A DNA stretch of 64,000 nucleotides from Streptomyces sp. SID13031 (GTDB lineage Bacteria > Actinomycetota > Actinomycetes > Propionibacteriales > Kribbellaceae): assembly GCF_010548305.1 (NCBI RefSeq), contig NZ_JAAGLV010000001.1, positions 1-64,000 on the forward strand. The letters are read 5' to 3'. The notes under the pieces were generated by a model. It had not been told where the DNA came from, made no database searches, and saw only the letters and a list, made by a program, of their open reading frames with translations. Positions 1-7,957 of this stretch are shown piece by piece. The first letter of the stretch is position 1; each line of letters begins with the position of its first letter. The translations under genes were made by a program, and so were the position numbers.

Positions 1-103
1 GTCAGGGAAACACCCAGTCTCCATTCCGAACCTGGAAGTTAAGCCTGACAGCGCCGATGGTACTGCGACCGGTAGGTCGTGGGAGAGTAGGACGTCGCCG
101 GAC
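1..103 (+). rRNA. rrf: 5S ribosomal RNA, 5'-truncated by the window edge
   Basis: The first 103 bases match the body and 3' part of an actinobacterial 5S rRNA: the CCATTCCGAACC loop, the GGAAGTTAAGCC segment, the GATGGTACTG segment and the closing GGGAGAGTAGGACGTCGCCG region. About the first 15 nucleotides lie outside the window. The 3' end is estimated from the family pattern to within a few bases. It is probably the last gene of an rRNA operon, since a strong hairpin follows directly. Confidence 0.95.
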
Positions 104-113
104 ATTCACACTG

Positions 114-145
114 TTAAGGGCCACCCAGCAATGGGTGGCCCTTAA
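114..145 (+). terminator. Intrinsic terminator of the rRNA operon
   Basis: A perfect 13-bp inverted repeat, TTAAGGGCCACCC / GGGTGGCCCTTAA with a 6-nt loop, lies about 10 bases after the 5S gene. Its position and stability fit the end of the rRNA transcript. No long T-run follows, which is common in high-GC actinobacteria. Confidence 0.85.
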
Positions 146-240
146 TGCATTTACCGGCCCTTGCCCGGGAGCGCTCTTAGTGGCTCAAGCGTCGCGTGAG
201 CGCATCCGCAGCCTGACGGGCTCTGCGCGGGCAGAGGGGA

Positions 241-894
241 CTACAGGTCGTCGGGGGAGATTCCTACCAGGGCTGCGGCGGCGCAGATGTGGATAGGGGT
301 CAGGTCCGCGGGGGCTACCGGGGCCTGGAGCAGCGTGCCTCGTTCGAACGGAGTCAGGCCGATGTCTATTCCGTGGGCGCCGGCTACGAGGCCGCGGACA
401 TAGGTCAGCCAGCCCATCATCGGGATACCGCGGCGGAAGACGCCGGCGGCTGCGGCCAGTTCGGTGTCGGCGATGCTGGCCCATTCGGGTTCCCAGATCG
501 TGACGACCGCTCGGAGAACCTGAGCGAAGCGCTCTGACTGGATCAGGGCGTCCTCGTCGCTCCAGTGCAGGGTGAGCTGGTCAGAGACCGTCGTAAGGGT
601 GCCGCCCATGGAGAGGTCGAACAGCCAGGGGAGTTCACCGGCGCTCTGCAGGTGCAGGCGGGTGGTGCTCGAACCGTTGGAGAGGACCTTGGTGGTCGCC
701 TCGACCATTTCCTGAAGCGGTGTGGAGGCGTCGGCCTCGAGCACGTGGAAGCCCCAGCGCTCGTCCTGCGTCCACAGGTGGACTTCCGGGAACGCCACGG
801 CGACTGCGGTCAGGGTGCGCCCAACGCGAAGCGCCCGGTGTTCGACCGTTTCGTCGCGGTGAGCCCACTGGGCGCGTAGTAGCCAAGATGCCAT
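241..894 (-). CDS. Immunity-protein-like hypothetical protein (Imm52-like, tentative)
   Basis: A 217-residue soluble protein without signal peptide or membrane segment. The ATG at 894 is chosen because a GGAGGG Shine-Dalgarno sits 6 bases upstream; a longer frame reaching 933 lacks one. The N-terminus (WLLRAQWAHRDET), a central ELPWLFDLSMGG segment and a C-terminal YVRGLVAG segment recall the Imm52 group of polymorphic-toxin immunity proteins, but this is a recollection of pattern and was not scored. It lies downstream of the SMC operon on the same strand, separated by 257 bases, so it may be an independent unit. No toxin gene is next to it; its function is unknown. Confidence 0.6.
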   Translation of the reverse strand: MASWLLRAQWAHRDETVEHRALRVGRTLTAVAVAFPEVHLWTQDERWGFHVLEADASTPLQEMVEATTKVLSNGSSTTRLHLQSAGELPWLFDLSMGGTLTTVSDQLTLHWSDEDALIQSERFAQVLRAVVTIWEPEWASIADTELAAAAGVFRRGIPMMGWLTYVRGLVAGAHGIDIGLTPFERGTLLQAPVAPADLTPIHICAAAALVGISPDDL

Positions 895-1151
895 CTCACG
901 CCCTCCGCTCAGCTGCCGGCTGGACCTGTCCAACGGACGGTACGCCGAACGATGAGGGCTTGGCCAGAGCTCCGCCTACTCCGTGTGAACAGCGGGAGTG
1001 GGCCGGAACGCCCATCTGCTGACACCTCACCACTCCAGTGTGAAGCAGCCGTAGGTCATTCCCTACCACCGGGGTCCCTTTTCCGCAGACTCCTGCCCAA
1101 AACCGGTCCCTCGCCGGCACGTCCCGGCGACGGTTCCCGCTGTGAGCGCGC

Positions 1152-4100
1152 TCAGTCTGCGGCTCCTGCCGCTGTGGCACCTTCGTCCGGCTCGTCGGAG
1201 GCGTTGGCGGTGGGCTGCTTGACCGCTTTAGCGGACTTGCGTCGGGTGGCCGGCTTGGTGGCCTTGGCCGAGGTCTCGTCGGCGCCGCCAGCGGTCGAAC
1301 TGGCGCTGGTATCACCGTTGTCGGAGGCTGCTGAATCGGTTGAGCCCGCGGGGGATGCTTGGGAGTCGGTCGACGGTGGGTCCGTGAGGTCCGTGAGGTC
1401 TGCGGTGTCGAGCGTTTGTTCTGCCAATTCGAGGGTGGGGCGGGGGCCTCGGTAGGAGTCGAGCCAGTTTCGGAGGAGCTCGACTCGGGCGGTGTACTCC
1501 TCGTTGCCCTTGACGACCGGCGCCTGGTTGTAGGCCATGGTGTCGGAGGAACGACGGAGCTTCACATAGAGACGGGACGAGGACAGGGCGTAGCGCTCCA
1601 TGTCGTCCTGGAGCGCGCCGATGACCGTGATGTTGCGGTCGCGGCCGATCTGCTCGAACAGGGCCACGGCTTCGCGCCGGTGCTGGGAGCCGAGGTTGCG
1701 GCCGAGCTCGTCGAGGATCAGCAGCAGCGGTCGATCGCTACCCCCGGCGAGGGCAGCCGCGCACACGAGCTTGACCGCCTTCTCGTCCATCTGCGCAGTG
1801 TTGCCCTTGACGTTGAACGCCGAGAACGGCCCACCCTCAGATCGCCGCCACTTCGGTGTGACGGTCCAGCGCCACGGCTTGTCCGGCTCGGCCGGCGGGT
1901 CGGGCTCCGGGTACTCGAGCTTGGCCCCATAACCGCCGTACTGCTGGTCGAGCCGGTCGAACTCCGCCGACACCAGTCGCAGCCGGGCCTTGATGCCATC
2001 GGCGAGGGACGAGCGGTGAGCGCGTGCAGTGCTTTCCGACTCGCCGAGCCCCTCTCGGGCGCGCTCCAGAGCGGCGTTGCGCTCGGCGCGCTGGCTGGCG
2101 ATCTGCTGTTGTTGCAGGCTGTCGAAGGTCTCGTGCTGGGCCAGATGGCTCGCGAGCGTCCGCTGCAAGGCGGGCACCAGGGTCACACGCGCGCCCAGAG
2201 TCCCGCTCGACCAGCCGTCGGCGCCGTTGAGGATCTCCCACAGCTCCGACGGGATCTCCTCCCGCGAGCGTGCGTTCGGGAAGCATCGGCGGATGACATC
2301 GTCGAGCTGGGTGCAGGCCTGGTGGTTCCAGTCGGCCGTCGTACGGCGCTGGGCCGCGTCGTCCGGCAAGGCGACCAGGAACTCGGAGGCCTCTGCAGCG
2401 CTCCCGCCCCAAGCGGTCGTCCTGGTGACCAGGTCGAGGCCGGTCTGCTCCTCCAGGAGCACGAGTCGCCGGCCGGCGAGTTCGTCGAGGATGCGGTCGT
2501 GATCCCGGCGAGTGGCTTCGAGGTTCTTCAACCGCTCATCTCGGACAAGCTGCTGCCCGGCCGCGGCCTCGGCTGACTCCTTGGCCGTTTGGAGAGTGGG
2601 TGCGAGCGAATCGCGATCGGTCTCATGTTGGTCGTTCGCCTCACGGAGGGCAAGGATCTGCTCCTGTACGTCCGCAGCGGTCCCAAGTGCGCGGGCGGCC
2701 GCGGTACGGCGCTCGGCCTGGCCCACGCGAGCGCGAGCCTGCTCAAGCGCGGCCGACGCGGCGGAACGAGCCTCGACGGCTGCCTCGAGTCGGCGACGAG
2801 CTGCCTCGATCCGGGCGGTGCGACCGGTGATCGGCTCCTCGAACTGCCCGACAGCAACCACACCGGCCGGATCATCGATGACCTCTTTGGCCGAGCGAGC
2901 AGCCAGAGCCGCGAAGAACCCATCCAGCTTGAAGCGCTTGTCCGCCGACGCCGGCCCACCCTTGAACGCGGCAGCATCCGGCCGGTTGGCCAGCACGAGC
3001 ATGAAGCCCGCGTAGCCGGCATCACTCAGAGCCGACGTAGCGATCGCGACATCCGAGAAGTCGACGACAACCGCTTCCCGGTACGGCGCCAACCGCGGCT
3101 CCCACTCGGCACGGTCAGACGACGCGAGCTCGGTGATATCCGTGAGCGCGCCACACTCGATACCCGCGTTCGCGAGCACCTGCTGCTGGGGAGCCGAAAC
3201 GGTCTGGCCGCTCTCGGCTTCGCGCAGCTCGCCAGTTGCCTGGTCCACGAAGGAACGCGCCGCGTGATCCCGCCCGATGTGCTCCTCGAGCACAGCGCGG
3301 GCCTCTTCTTGTTCCTCCGCGGCGGCGGAGAGGTCGCGTCCGTCGGCCGAGCGCCCGGCGTCGAGAAGTCGCCGGTGCTCCTGGCCGAGCCGCTCGAGCT
3401 GCTCACGGACCGAACGCTGCGCAAGATCCAGCTCGCGGTCACGGGCGTCGAGCTTGTCGCGCTCCTGCCGGGTCAGCTGGACGTCGCGGAGCAGGTTCTC
3501 CTCGCTGCCGAACGCCTCGATCTCGGTGTCGACCGTCTCGCGGCGAGCCTCCTGCTCGGCCACGCGCTCGTCGAGCACGCCAAGCTCCTGCACGATCTCG
3601 CTGTTGCGCGCATCGCCGTCGACCAGGTGTCGTGCGCAGCGAGCGCGCCAGGACTCGCGCGCTGCCGCGAGAGCTTCGCGAGCAGCTGCGCGCTGCAGGA
3701 TGCCCGCCTCGACCGTGGCCATCTCCTGCTCCCAGCGCTGCAGGTCTGCGGCCGCCTGCTTGGTCGCTTCGCGCTGGGTGTGCTCGGCGGAGCGGTGTGC
3801 CTGCTCCTGCTCCAGCTCGTGGTCGAGCCCGGTGAGCGTGGCGATCGCGTTGAAGATGCGGGCCGGGCCAAGCTCGTTCAGCGGCTCGGCGAGCAGGTTC
3901 GCGGTCGGTGACGACCTGACGGAGGTCGACAGGAACGACACGCAACGGACCTGGCCGCCGTACAGGACTGACGAGAGCTTGTTGGCGTGGAAATCGGTGC
4001 GGCCGTTGGAGTGGGGGAGCGCGGCCCAGAGCGCGTCGGCGCCGGCGGCCCGCTCGGCCTCGGTGACGCCGTACGGGACGTGCAGGCCCTGCTTCCAGCG

Positions 4101-4529
4101 GAGATCCAGGTACGACGCTTTGCGGTTGATCCTGATCCAGACCGTGATGGCGGCCGCTTCGATGTCGGCCAGCTCGGTCAGGTCGGGGTCGGAGAAGACG
4201 CCGACGATGTACCCGCGGTCGACGTTGGACCAGGTGCCTTCCTGGCCGGCCGCTTCGGCGGTGAAGAGCAACTCGGCGGCACCGGGGGCACCGCTGGTCA
4301 GCCGCCATTGCTCGTCGGCGTGCAGGAGGGACAGCGCGGCGATCCAGGAGGACTTGCCGGCGCCGTTGGAGTCGACCGGGCCCTGGCCGGCGACGGTGAC
4401 GAGACCCTGGCCGACCATCGGGATCGGGTGCGTCGACAGCCGGGACAGGTCGACGACCTGGACGCCGAGCAGCACCTTCGAGCCGAGGATGTCGAACGGT
4501 CCGTCCTCAGCCGGGGTGGGGGTGCTCAT
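1152..4529 (-). CDS. SMC/MukB-like ATPase of a kleisin-KITE-SMC operon
   Basis: A predicted 1125-residue ABC-type ATPase with SMC architecture. The N-terminal head carries a Walker A (GPVDSNGAGKSS, residues about 50-61). A long Glu/Arg/Ala/Leu-rich region typical of coiled coil fills most of the centre, interrupted by a more globular, hinge-like segment. The C-terminal head has a Walker B (LLLILDELGRNLG, about residue 933). The expected SGGE/SGGQ signature is not visible; GNTAQMDEKAVKL stands in its place. The last roughly 90 residues are a Ser/Thr/Ala/Asp-rich tail. The ATG at 4529 overlaps the upstream stop by 4 bp; an in-frame extension to 4913 is rejected because it would run through that gene. 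Family knowledge: MukB, MksB and Wadjet JetC share this layout and work with a kleisin and KITE subunits on DNA. No JetD nuclease is encoded nearby. Confidence 0.85.
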   Translation of the reverse strand: MSTPTPAEDGPFDILGSKVLLGVQVVDLSRLSTHPIPMVGQGLVTVAGQGPVDSNGAGKSSWIAALSLLHADEQWRLTSGAPGAAELLFTAEAAGQEGTWSNVDRGYIVGVFSDPDLTELADIEAAAITVWIRINRKASYLDLRWKQGLHVPYGVTEAERAAGADALWAALPHSNGRTDFHANKLSSVLYGGQVRCVSFLSTSVRSSPTANLLAEPLNELGPARIFNAIATLTGLDHELEQEQAHRSAEHTQREATKQAAADLQRWEQEMATVEAGILQRAAAREALAAARESWRARCARHLVDGDARNSEIVQELGVLDERVAEQEARRETVDTEIEAFGSEENLLRDVQLTRQERDKLDARDRELDLAQRSVREQLERLGQEHRRLLDAGRSADGRDLSAAAEEQEEARAVLEEHIGRDHAARSFVDQATGELREAESGQTVSAPQQQVLANAGIECGALTDITELASSDRAEWEPRLAPYREAVVVDFSDVAIATSALSDAGYAGFMLVLANRPDAAAFKGGPASADKRFKLDGFFAALAARSAKEVIDDPAGVVAVGQFEEPITGRTARIEAARRRLEAAVEARSAASAALEQARARVGQAERRTAAARALGTAADVQEQILALREANDQHETDRDSLAPTLQTAKESAEAAAGQQLVRDERLKNLEATRRDHDRILDELAGRRLVLLEEQTGLDLVTRTTAWGGSAAEASEFLVALPDDAAQRRTTADWNHQACTQLDDVIRRCFPNARSREEIPSELWEILNGADGWSSGTLGARVTLVPALQRTLASHLAQHETFDSLQQQQIASQRAERNAALERAREGLGESESTARAHRSSLADGIKARLRLVSAEFDRLDQQYGGYGAKLEYPEPDPPAEPDKPWRWTVTPKWRRSEGGPFSAFNVKGNTAQMDEKAVKLVCAAALAGGSDRPLLLILDELGRNLGSQHRREAVALFEQIGRDRNITVIGALQDDMERYALSSSRLYVKLRRSSDTMAYNQAPVVKGNEEYTARVELLRNWLDSYRGPRPTLELAEQTLDTADLTDLTDPPSTDSQASPAGSTDSAASDNGDTSASSTAGGADETSAKATKPATRRKSAKAVKQPTANASDEPDEGATAAGAAD

Positions 4530-5179
4530 GCCGCTCCTTCTTCTGGGGTGCTGCCTTTGCGAGCGCGGATGGCCTCCGCGATCGGGCTCGACGGCGCGGC
4601 CGCGAGGATCAGCTGATCCTGCAACCGGCGCCGCGCGGCCGGGGTGAGTCGCTGGAGTTGCGGGCCCGGGATGTAGCTCGGCCCGCCGGAGTGGTCGCCG
4701 GACAGCTGGATCAGGCCGGCGGCGCGGAGTCGCTGGAGAGCCAGCCGGCGTTCTTCGGCGCTGATCTTGGTCGTCCGCAGCTCGTCGACCGTCGTCGGGC
4801 GGGCGGATTTCCAGCTGTCGCCGGTCAGAATGCCTTCGCTGCGAGGGATCGCGACCGAGTGGACCAGAACAAGGACGAGGACCGCGCGGTCGACGACGGA
4901 CAACGGCTGCCAACCCTGCGAAGTCAGCGTTTCGGCGATGTCGTCCGCGTAGCCCGCGGTCCAGTGAGTGCCGTCGACGTGAACGAGGGTCCGGCCGATC
5001 AGCTTCAGCATCTTCTGGACCTGGCGGCGCAAGGTGACATCGCGGAGACCGGCCAGCTGCACTTCAGCCACCGGGTGAGCGGCGTACTGAACAGCACTGA
5101 AGGCTGCCAGTACTTCGTCACGGCTACGGTCGCTCAGGTCCTGCAGTAGAGAGTCGAAGAGAGCATGCTGCTCGGTCAT
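4526..5179 (-). CDS. Winged-helix KITE-like subunit (second copy) of the SMC operon
   Basis: A 217-residue protein with no signal or membrane segment. The middle is helical (DRAVLVLVLVHS), followed by a winged-helix pattern: helices around TTVDELRTTKISAEERRLALQRLRA and a wing with SYIPGPQLQRLTP. The same pattern, including a hydrophobic strand ending in a GP turn, occurs in the neighbouring 207-residue protein, so the two look paralogous. MukE/JetB-type KITE proteins are small tandem winged-helix proteins bound to the kleisin; the assignment here rests on operon position and pattern, not on a profile search. Start and stop each overlap the neighbouring genes by 4 bp, indicating coupled translation. 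Confidence 0.7.
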   Translation of the reverse strand: MTEQHALFDSLLQDLSDRSRDEVLAAFSAVQYAAHPVAEVQLAGLRDVTLRRQVQKMLKLIGRTLVHVDGTHWTAGYADDIAETLTSQGWQPLSVVDRAVLVLVLVHSVAIPRSEGILTGDSWKSARPTTVDELRTTKISAEERRLALQRLRAAGLIQLSGDHSGGPSYIPGPQLQRLTPAARRRLQDQLILAAAPSSPIAEAIRARKGSTPEEGAA

Positions 5180-5799
5180 GCGTCCTCCTCGTTCGCAGAT
5201 TCGGAGGGGAGCGGGTCCGGCTCGACCTCAGGGTCGTGCTTGGGAGCCAGTACTGCGGCAGGCGGGTCGGGCAGGATCCGGCAGACCTCGCGGAGGCCGG
5301 TCAATTGGGACGGTCCCCAGGTGATGACTCGGGGGCCCAGCCGGACCTCGCCGGCCTTCTCGTTCCAGATCAGCCAACTGGTGGCGTGGAGGCGACGGAG
5401 GCTGCCGATGATGAGAGTCAGGTCGCTCGACTGCTCAGGGCGACCGCGCAGACCCGCGTACACGGCCTTGACCTGAGTCAGCGTCCCGACAACGCCAGGC
5501 CAGGCGGTGCCGCTGCGGTCCGGCCAGCAGCAGGCGGCGCAGATCGCGAGCACCCGGGCCGTCTCGTTGGGCATCTCGACCGCCACCGGAGGCATGCCGA
5601 GCTCCTCCAGAACGCCATGGCCAGCTCCGTCAGGCAGCGTCGGCAGCATCCACACCGACGAGCCGTCAGGCTCGGCTGCGCGCGTCAACCCCGAGACGGC
5701 AGGCGTGTCGGGTGAGACCTGCAGCGGCCCGGCCGACTGCACCTTCGCCCACCACAGCGCGTTGTAGCTGCGCCCGTTCTCCACAACCTCCGTGCTCAT
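5176..5799 (-). CDS. Winged-helix KITE-like subunit (first copy) of the SMC operon
   Basis: A 207-residue protein. The N-terminal half is variable (NALWWAKVQSAGPLQV). The C-terminal half has a winged-helix pattern: LTLIIGSLRRLHATSWLIW, then strand VRLGPRVITWGPSQ, then helix LTGLREV. This aligns by eye with the LALQRLRAAGLIQ ... YIPGPQLQRL part of the next gene's product. It sits between the kleisin-like and second KITE-like genes with 4-bp overlaps on both sides. MukE acts as a homodimer, whereas Smc5/6 uses a Nse1/Nse3 KITE heterodimer; two separate genes here hint at a heterodimer. An unrelated DNA-binding role cannot be excluded. Confidence 0.68.
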   Translation of the reverse strand: MSTEVVENGRSYNALWWAKVQSAGPLQVSPDTPAVSGLTRAAEPDGSSVWMLPTLPDGAGHGVLEELGMPPVAVEMPNETARVLAICAACCWPDRSGTAWPGVVGTLTQVKAVYAGLRGRPEQSSDLTLIIGSLRRLHATSWLIWNEKAGEVRLGPRVITWGPSQLTGLREVCRILPDPPAAVLAPKHDPEVEPDPLPSESANEEDA

Positions 5800-6986
5800 C
5801 GCGTCACCCGCCGGAAAGAGCCCTCAGTCGCCCACGGCGTCCCGGCCGACGGATCGATCCGCATCCCGTCGCCCCACACCAACTCGTAGTCGAGCTCATC
5901 GTGCAGATGAGCCGCGGTCAACTCGGCCAGCACCCGCCGAGCCGTGACCCAGTCACCCGCGTCGTCCACCACGTCCACGATGCTCACCGAAGAACGCCCG
6001 GCCAGGATCCGCTCGGCCTCAGCGCGCAGGTCCTCGCGATCCGTCGCGGCGGCTGATTCCGGGGCGTCCATCTCCGATGAAGGCCGAGGCGGCGCCATCC
6101 GCGCAGTACCGGTTCGTCGACCGGACTCGACCGCCTCCAGCAGCCCCTCCGGCGAGAAGTCGGGCGCGGCCGCATCAAAGAGCAACCCGTCCAACACGCC
6201 GGCCAATACTTCGGTATCGCTGCTGCGCGTGAACGTCAGCCAGGTCTCGATCGGCAGCAACCCCAGCGCCCGCGTCGTACCGGCGCGTTCCACCAACCGC
6301 CCGGCCGCAAGCTGAACGGCATCCGCATAAGCAGCCAGCGACATCCGCAGCTGCGTGCACACCTGGTGCAACCCGGGCCACCGCTCGAGCACGATCCGGT
6401 GCACCTTCTCGGCCTGCTCGATCAGCCGCTCGTTACCCCAGGCGAGCTGCGCGTTCTCCCGCAGTTGCGCGGTCGTGCTGGTCGACACCAGGATGGACAG
6501 CTCGTTCCCCAGCAGCCGGAAGACCTTCGTCAGCCGTTGGATCGACGCCTGCCCTTGCTCGGCAACAGCGCGCGGATCGCTCACGCTGTGTGCCTCGAGC
6601 GTCAGCAGCTGGTGCAGCTCGGCCTGCCCGCCCTGCACCGACATCCGCTTGAGGAACATCAACATCACGTACGGCGCGAAGGCCGCCCGGTGCCGTAACT
6701 CGTTCGGCCGGTCGACCAGTTTCGTGATCGCGCCGTACTGCCGGAGCACGTCGAAGCGCCGCACGATCACGTCGTGCGGATAGCCGCGACAGGCCAGCGT
6801 CGCCTGCTCGACGGTCAGCCCGTCGCTGCCCGCCTCGGCGAACGCGTCCAGGATCGCCTGGTCCACATCCAGCAACTCCGGGTCGACGATCATCGCGCCG
6901 GCCTCGCGGGCGAGCACGGCGAAGACCTGCCGGTAGACGCGCAGCACAGCCGCTTCGGCCTCCGCGTCCAGCAATGTCGCATCCAT
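5796..6986 (-). CDS. MukF/JetA-like kleisin subunit, first gene of the SMC operon
   Basis: A 396-residue, largely helical protein. The N-terminal part reads as a winged helix (LTVEQATLACRGYPHDVIVRR ... LRQYGAITKL), followed by helices PYVMLMFLKRM and a long helical bundle. After a Pro/Ser-rich linker (about residues 285-315) a second winged-helix-like domain follows (SIVDVVDDAGDWVTARRVLAEL). This order is what MukF-type kleisins show. The ATG at 6986 has a GGAGGAG site at ideal spacing; a frame extending to 7319 would run into the transporter gene. It is the promoter-proximal gene, and its stop overlaps the next start by 4 bp. The family call is inferred from architecture and operon context. 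Confidence 0.72.
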   Translation of the reverse strand: MDATLLDAEAEAAVLRVYRQVFAVLAREAGAMIVDPELLDVDQAILDAFAEAGSDGLTVEQATLACRGYPHDVIVRRFDVLRQYGAITKLVDRPNELRHRAAFAPYVMLMFLKRMSVQGGQAELHQLLTLEAHSVSDPRAVAEQGQASIQRLTKVFRLLGNELSILVSTSTTAQLRENAQLAWGNERLIEQAEKVHRIVLERWPGLHQVCTQLRMSLAAYADAVQLAAGRLVERAGTTRALGLLPIETWLTFTRSSDTEVLAGVLDGLLFDAAAPDFSPEGLLEAVESGRRTGTARMAPPRPSSEMDAPESAAATDREDLRAEAERILAGRSSVSIVDVVDDAGDWVTARRVLAELTAAHLHDELDYELVWGDGMRIDPSAGTPWATEGSFRRVTR

Positions 6987-7132
6987 CGTGCTTCTCCTCC
7001 CGTGACCTGGCCGCCCCCGAAGACAACCAGACAACGGACTGTATCGACGCGGGCCGACGGATCGAAATCGGCTCTCGACCGACCTGTGGACAAACTGTCC
7101 AGGCAGGCCGGTCAAGACAGAAATCGAGCAGA

Positions 7133-7957
7133 CTAGTCCCGCGAGCGGCGGCGGAAGGCCACCAGGGCGAGGGGCGCGAAGACGGCTGTGAAGATGAGCG
7201 ACCAGGCGATGGACGCGATCACCGGGTGCTGGAGCGGCCACTGGGCGTCCGGTGAGGGTGCGAGGCCGTTGCCCCACAGTTCGCGGCACGCCGCGGTCAG
7301 TGCCGAGACCGGGTTCCACTCAGCGATGAGTCGCAGCCAGTTGGGCATGTCCTGGGTCGGCGCGAAAGTGTTGGCGACGAAGGTGAGCGGGAACATCACG
7401 GTGAACATGAAGCCGTTCACTGCCTCCACCGAGCGCATCAGCGACCCGACCCAGATGCCCAGCCAGATCATCGAGAAGCCGAAGAGCAGCAGTAGCAGGT
7501 AGCCCAGCACGCCGTTGACCAGGCCGTCGCGGATCCGCCAGCCGATCAGCAGGCCGGTCACACTCATCACCACGATGCCGATGCCGGAATGGATCAGGCT
7601 CGACAGGCTCCGCCCGACGAGCACGGACGATCGTGAGATCGGCAGCGACTTCAGCCGGTCGACGATCCCCTTCTCCAGGTCGCTGGTGAGCCCGAGGGCC
7701 ACGATGGCGGAGGAGAAGATGATGGTCTGCGCCATGATGCCCGGCAGAAGGAACTCCCGGTACGACGTACCGGGCACGTCGATCGAGCCGCCGAAGACGT
7801 AGGCGAACAGCAGGACGAACATCACCGGCTGGATCGTCACGTCCAGCAGCATCTCCGGCATCCGCCTGATGTGCAGGAGATTCCGCCAGACGACGGTCAG
7901 TGACTGCTGCAGCAGGGTGCGCTGGTGGATCGGTGGCCTGGTCATCACGGCGGTCAT
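7133..7957 (-). CDS. ABC-2 type exporter permease, DrrB family
   Basis: A 274-residue inner-membrane protein with about six hydrophobic segments: FVLLFAYVFGG, IIFSSAIVALGL, IGIVVMSVTGLL, GVLGYLLLLLFGFSMIWLGI, FMFTVMFPLTFVAN and a C-terminal IASIAWSLIFTAVF. The GTSYREFLLPGIMAQ and LKSLPISR stretches are typical of daunorubicin-resistance-type DrrB permeases. It overlaps the upstream ATPase gene by 4 bp, forming a two-gene exporter. Such pairs export hydrophobic drugs or lipids; the substrate cannot be read from sequence. An rRNA methyltransferase gene lies divergently, so a combined resistance function is possible but unproven. Confidence 0.93.
   Translation of the reverse strand: MTAVMTRPPIHQRTLLQQSLTVVWRNLLHIRRMPEMLLDVTIQPVMFVLLFAYVFGGSIDVPGTSYREFLLPGIMAQTIIFSSAIVALGLTSDLEKGIVDRLKSLPISRSSVLVGRSLSSLIHSGIGIVVMSVTGLLIGWRIRDGLVNGVLGYLLLLLFGFSMIWLGIWVGSLMRSVEAVNGFMFTVMFPLTFVANTFAPTQDMPNWLRLIAEWNPVSALTAACRELWGNGLAPSPDAQWPLQHPVIASIAWSLIFTAVFAPLALVAFRRRSRD

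Noticed and set aside
1359-3911. Long plus-strand open frames opposite the SMC gene
   Set aside because: They are Arg/Gly/Ala-rich antisense frames typical of high-GC DNA, without domains or ribosome sites.
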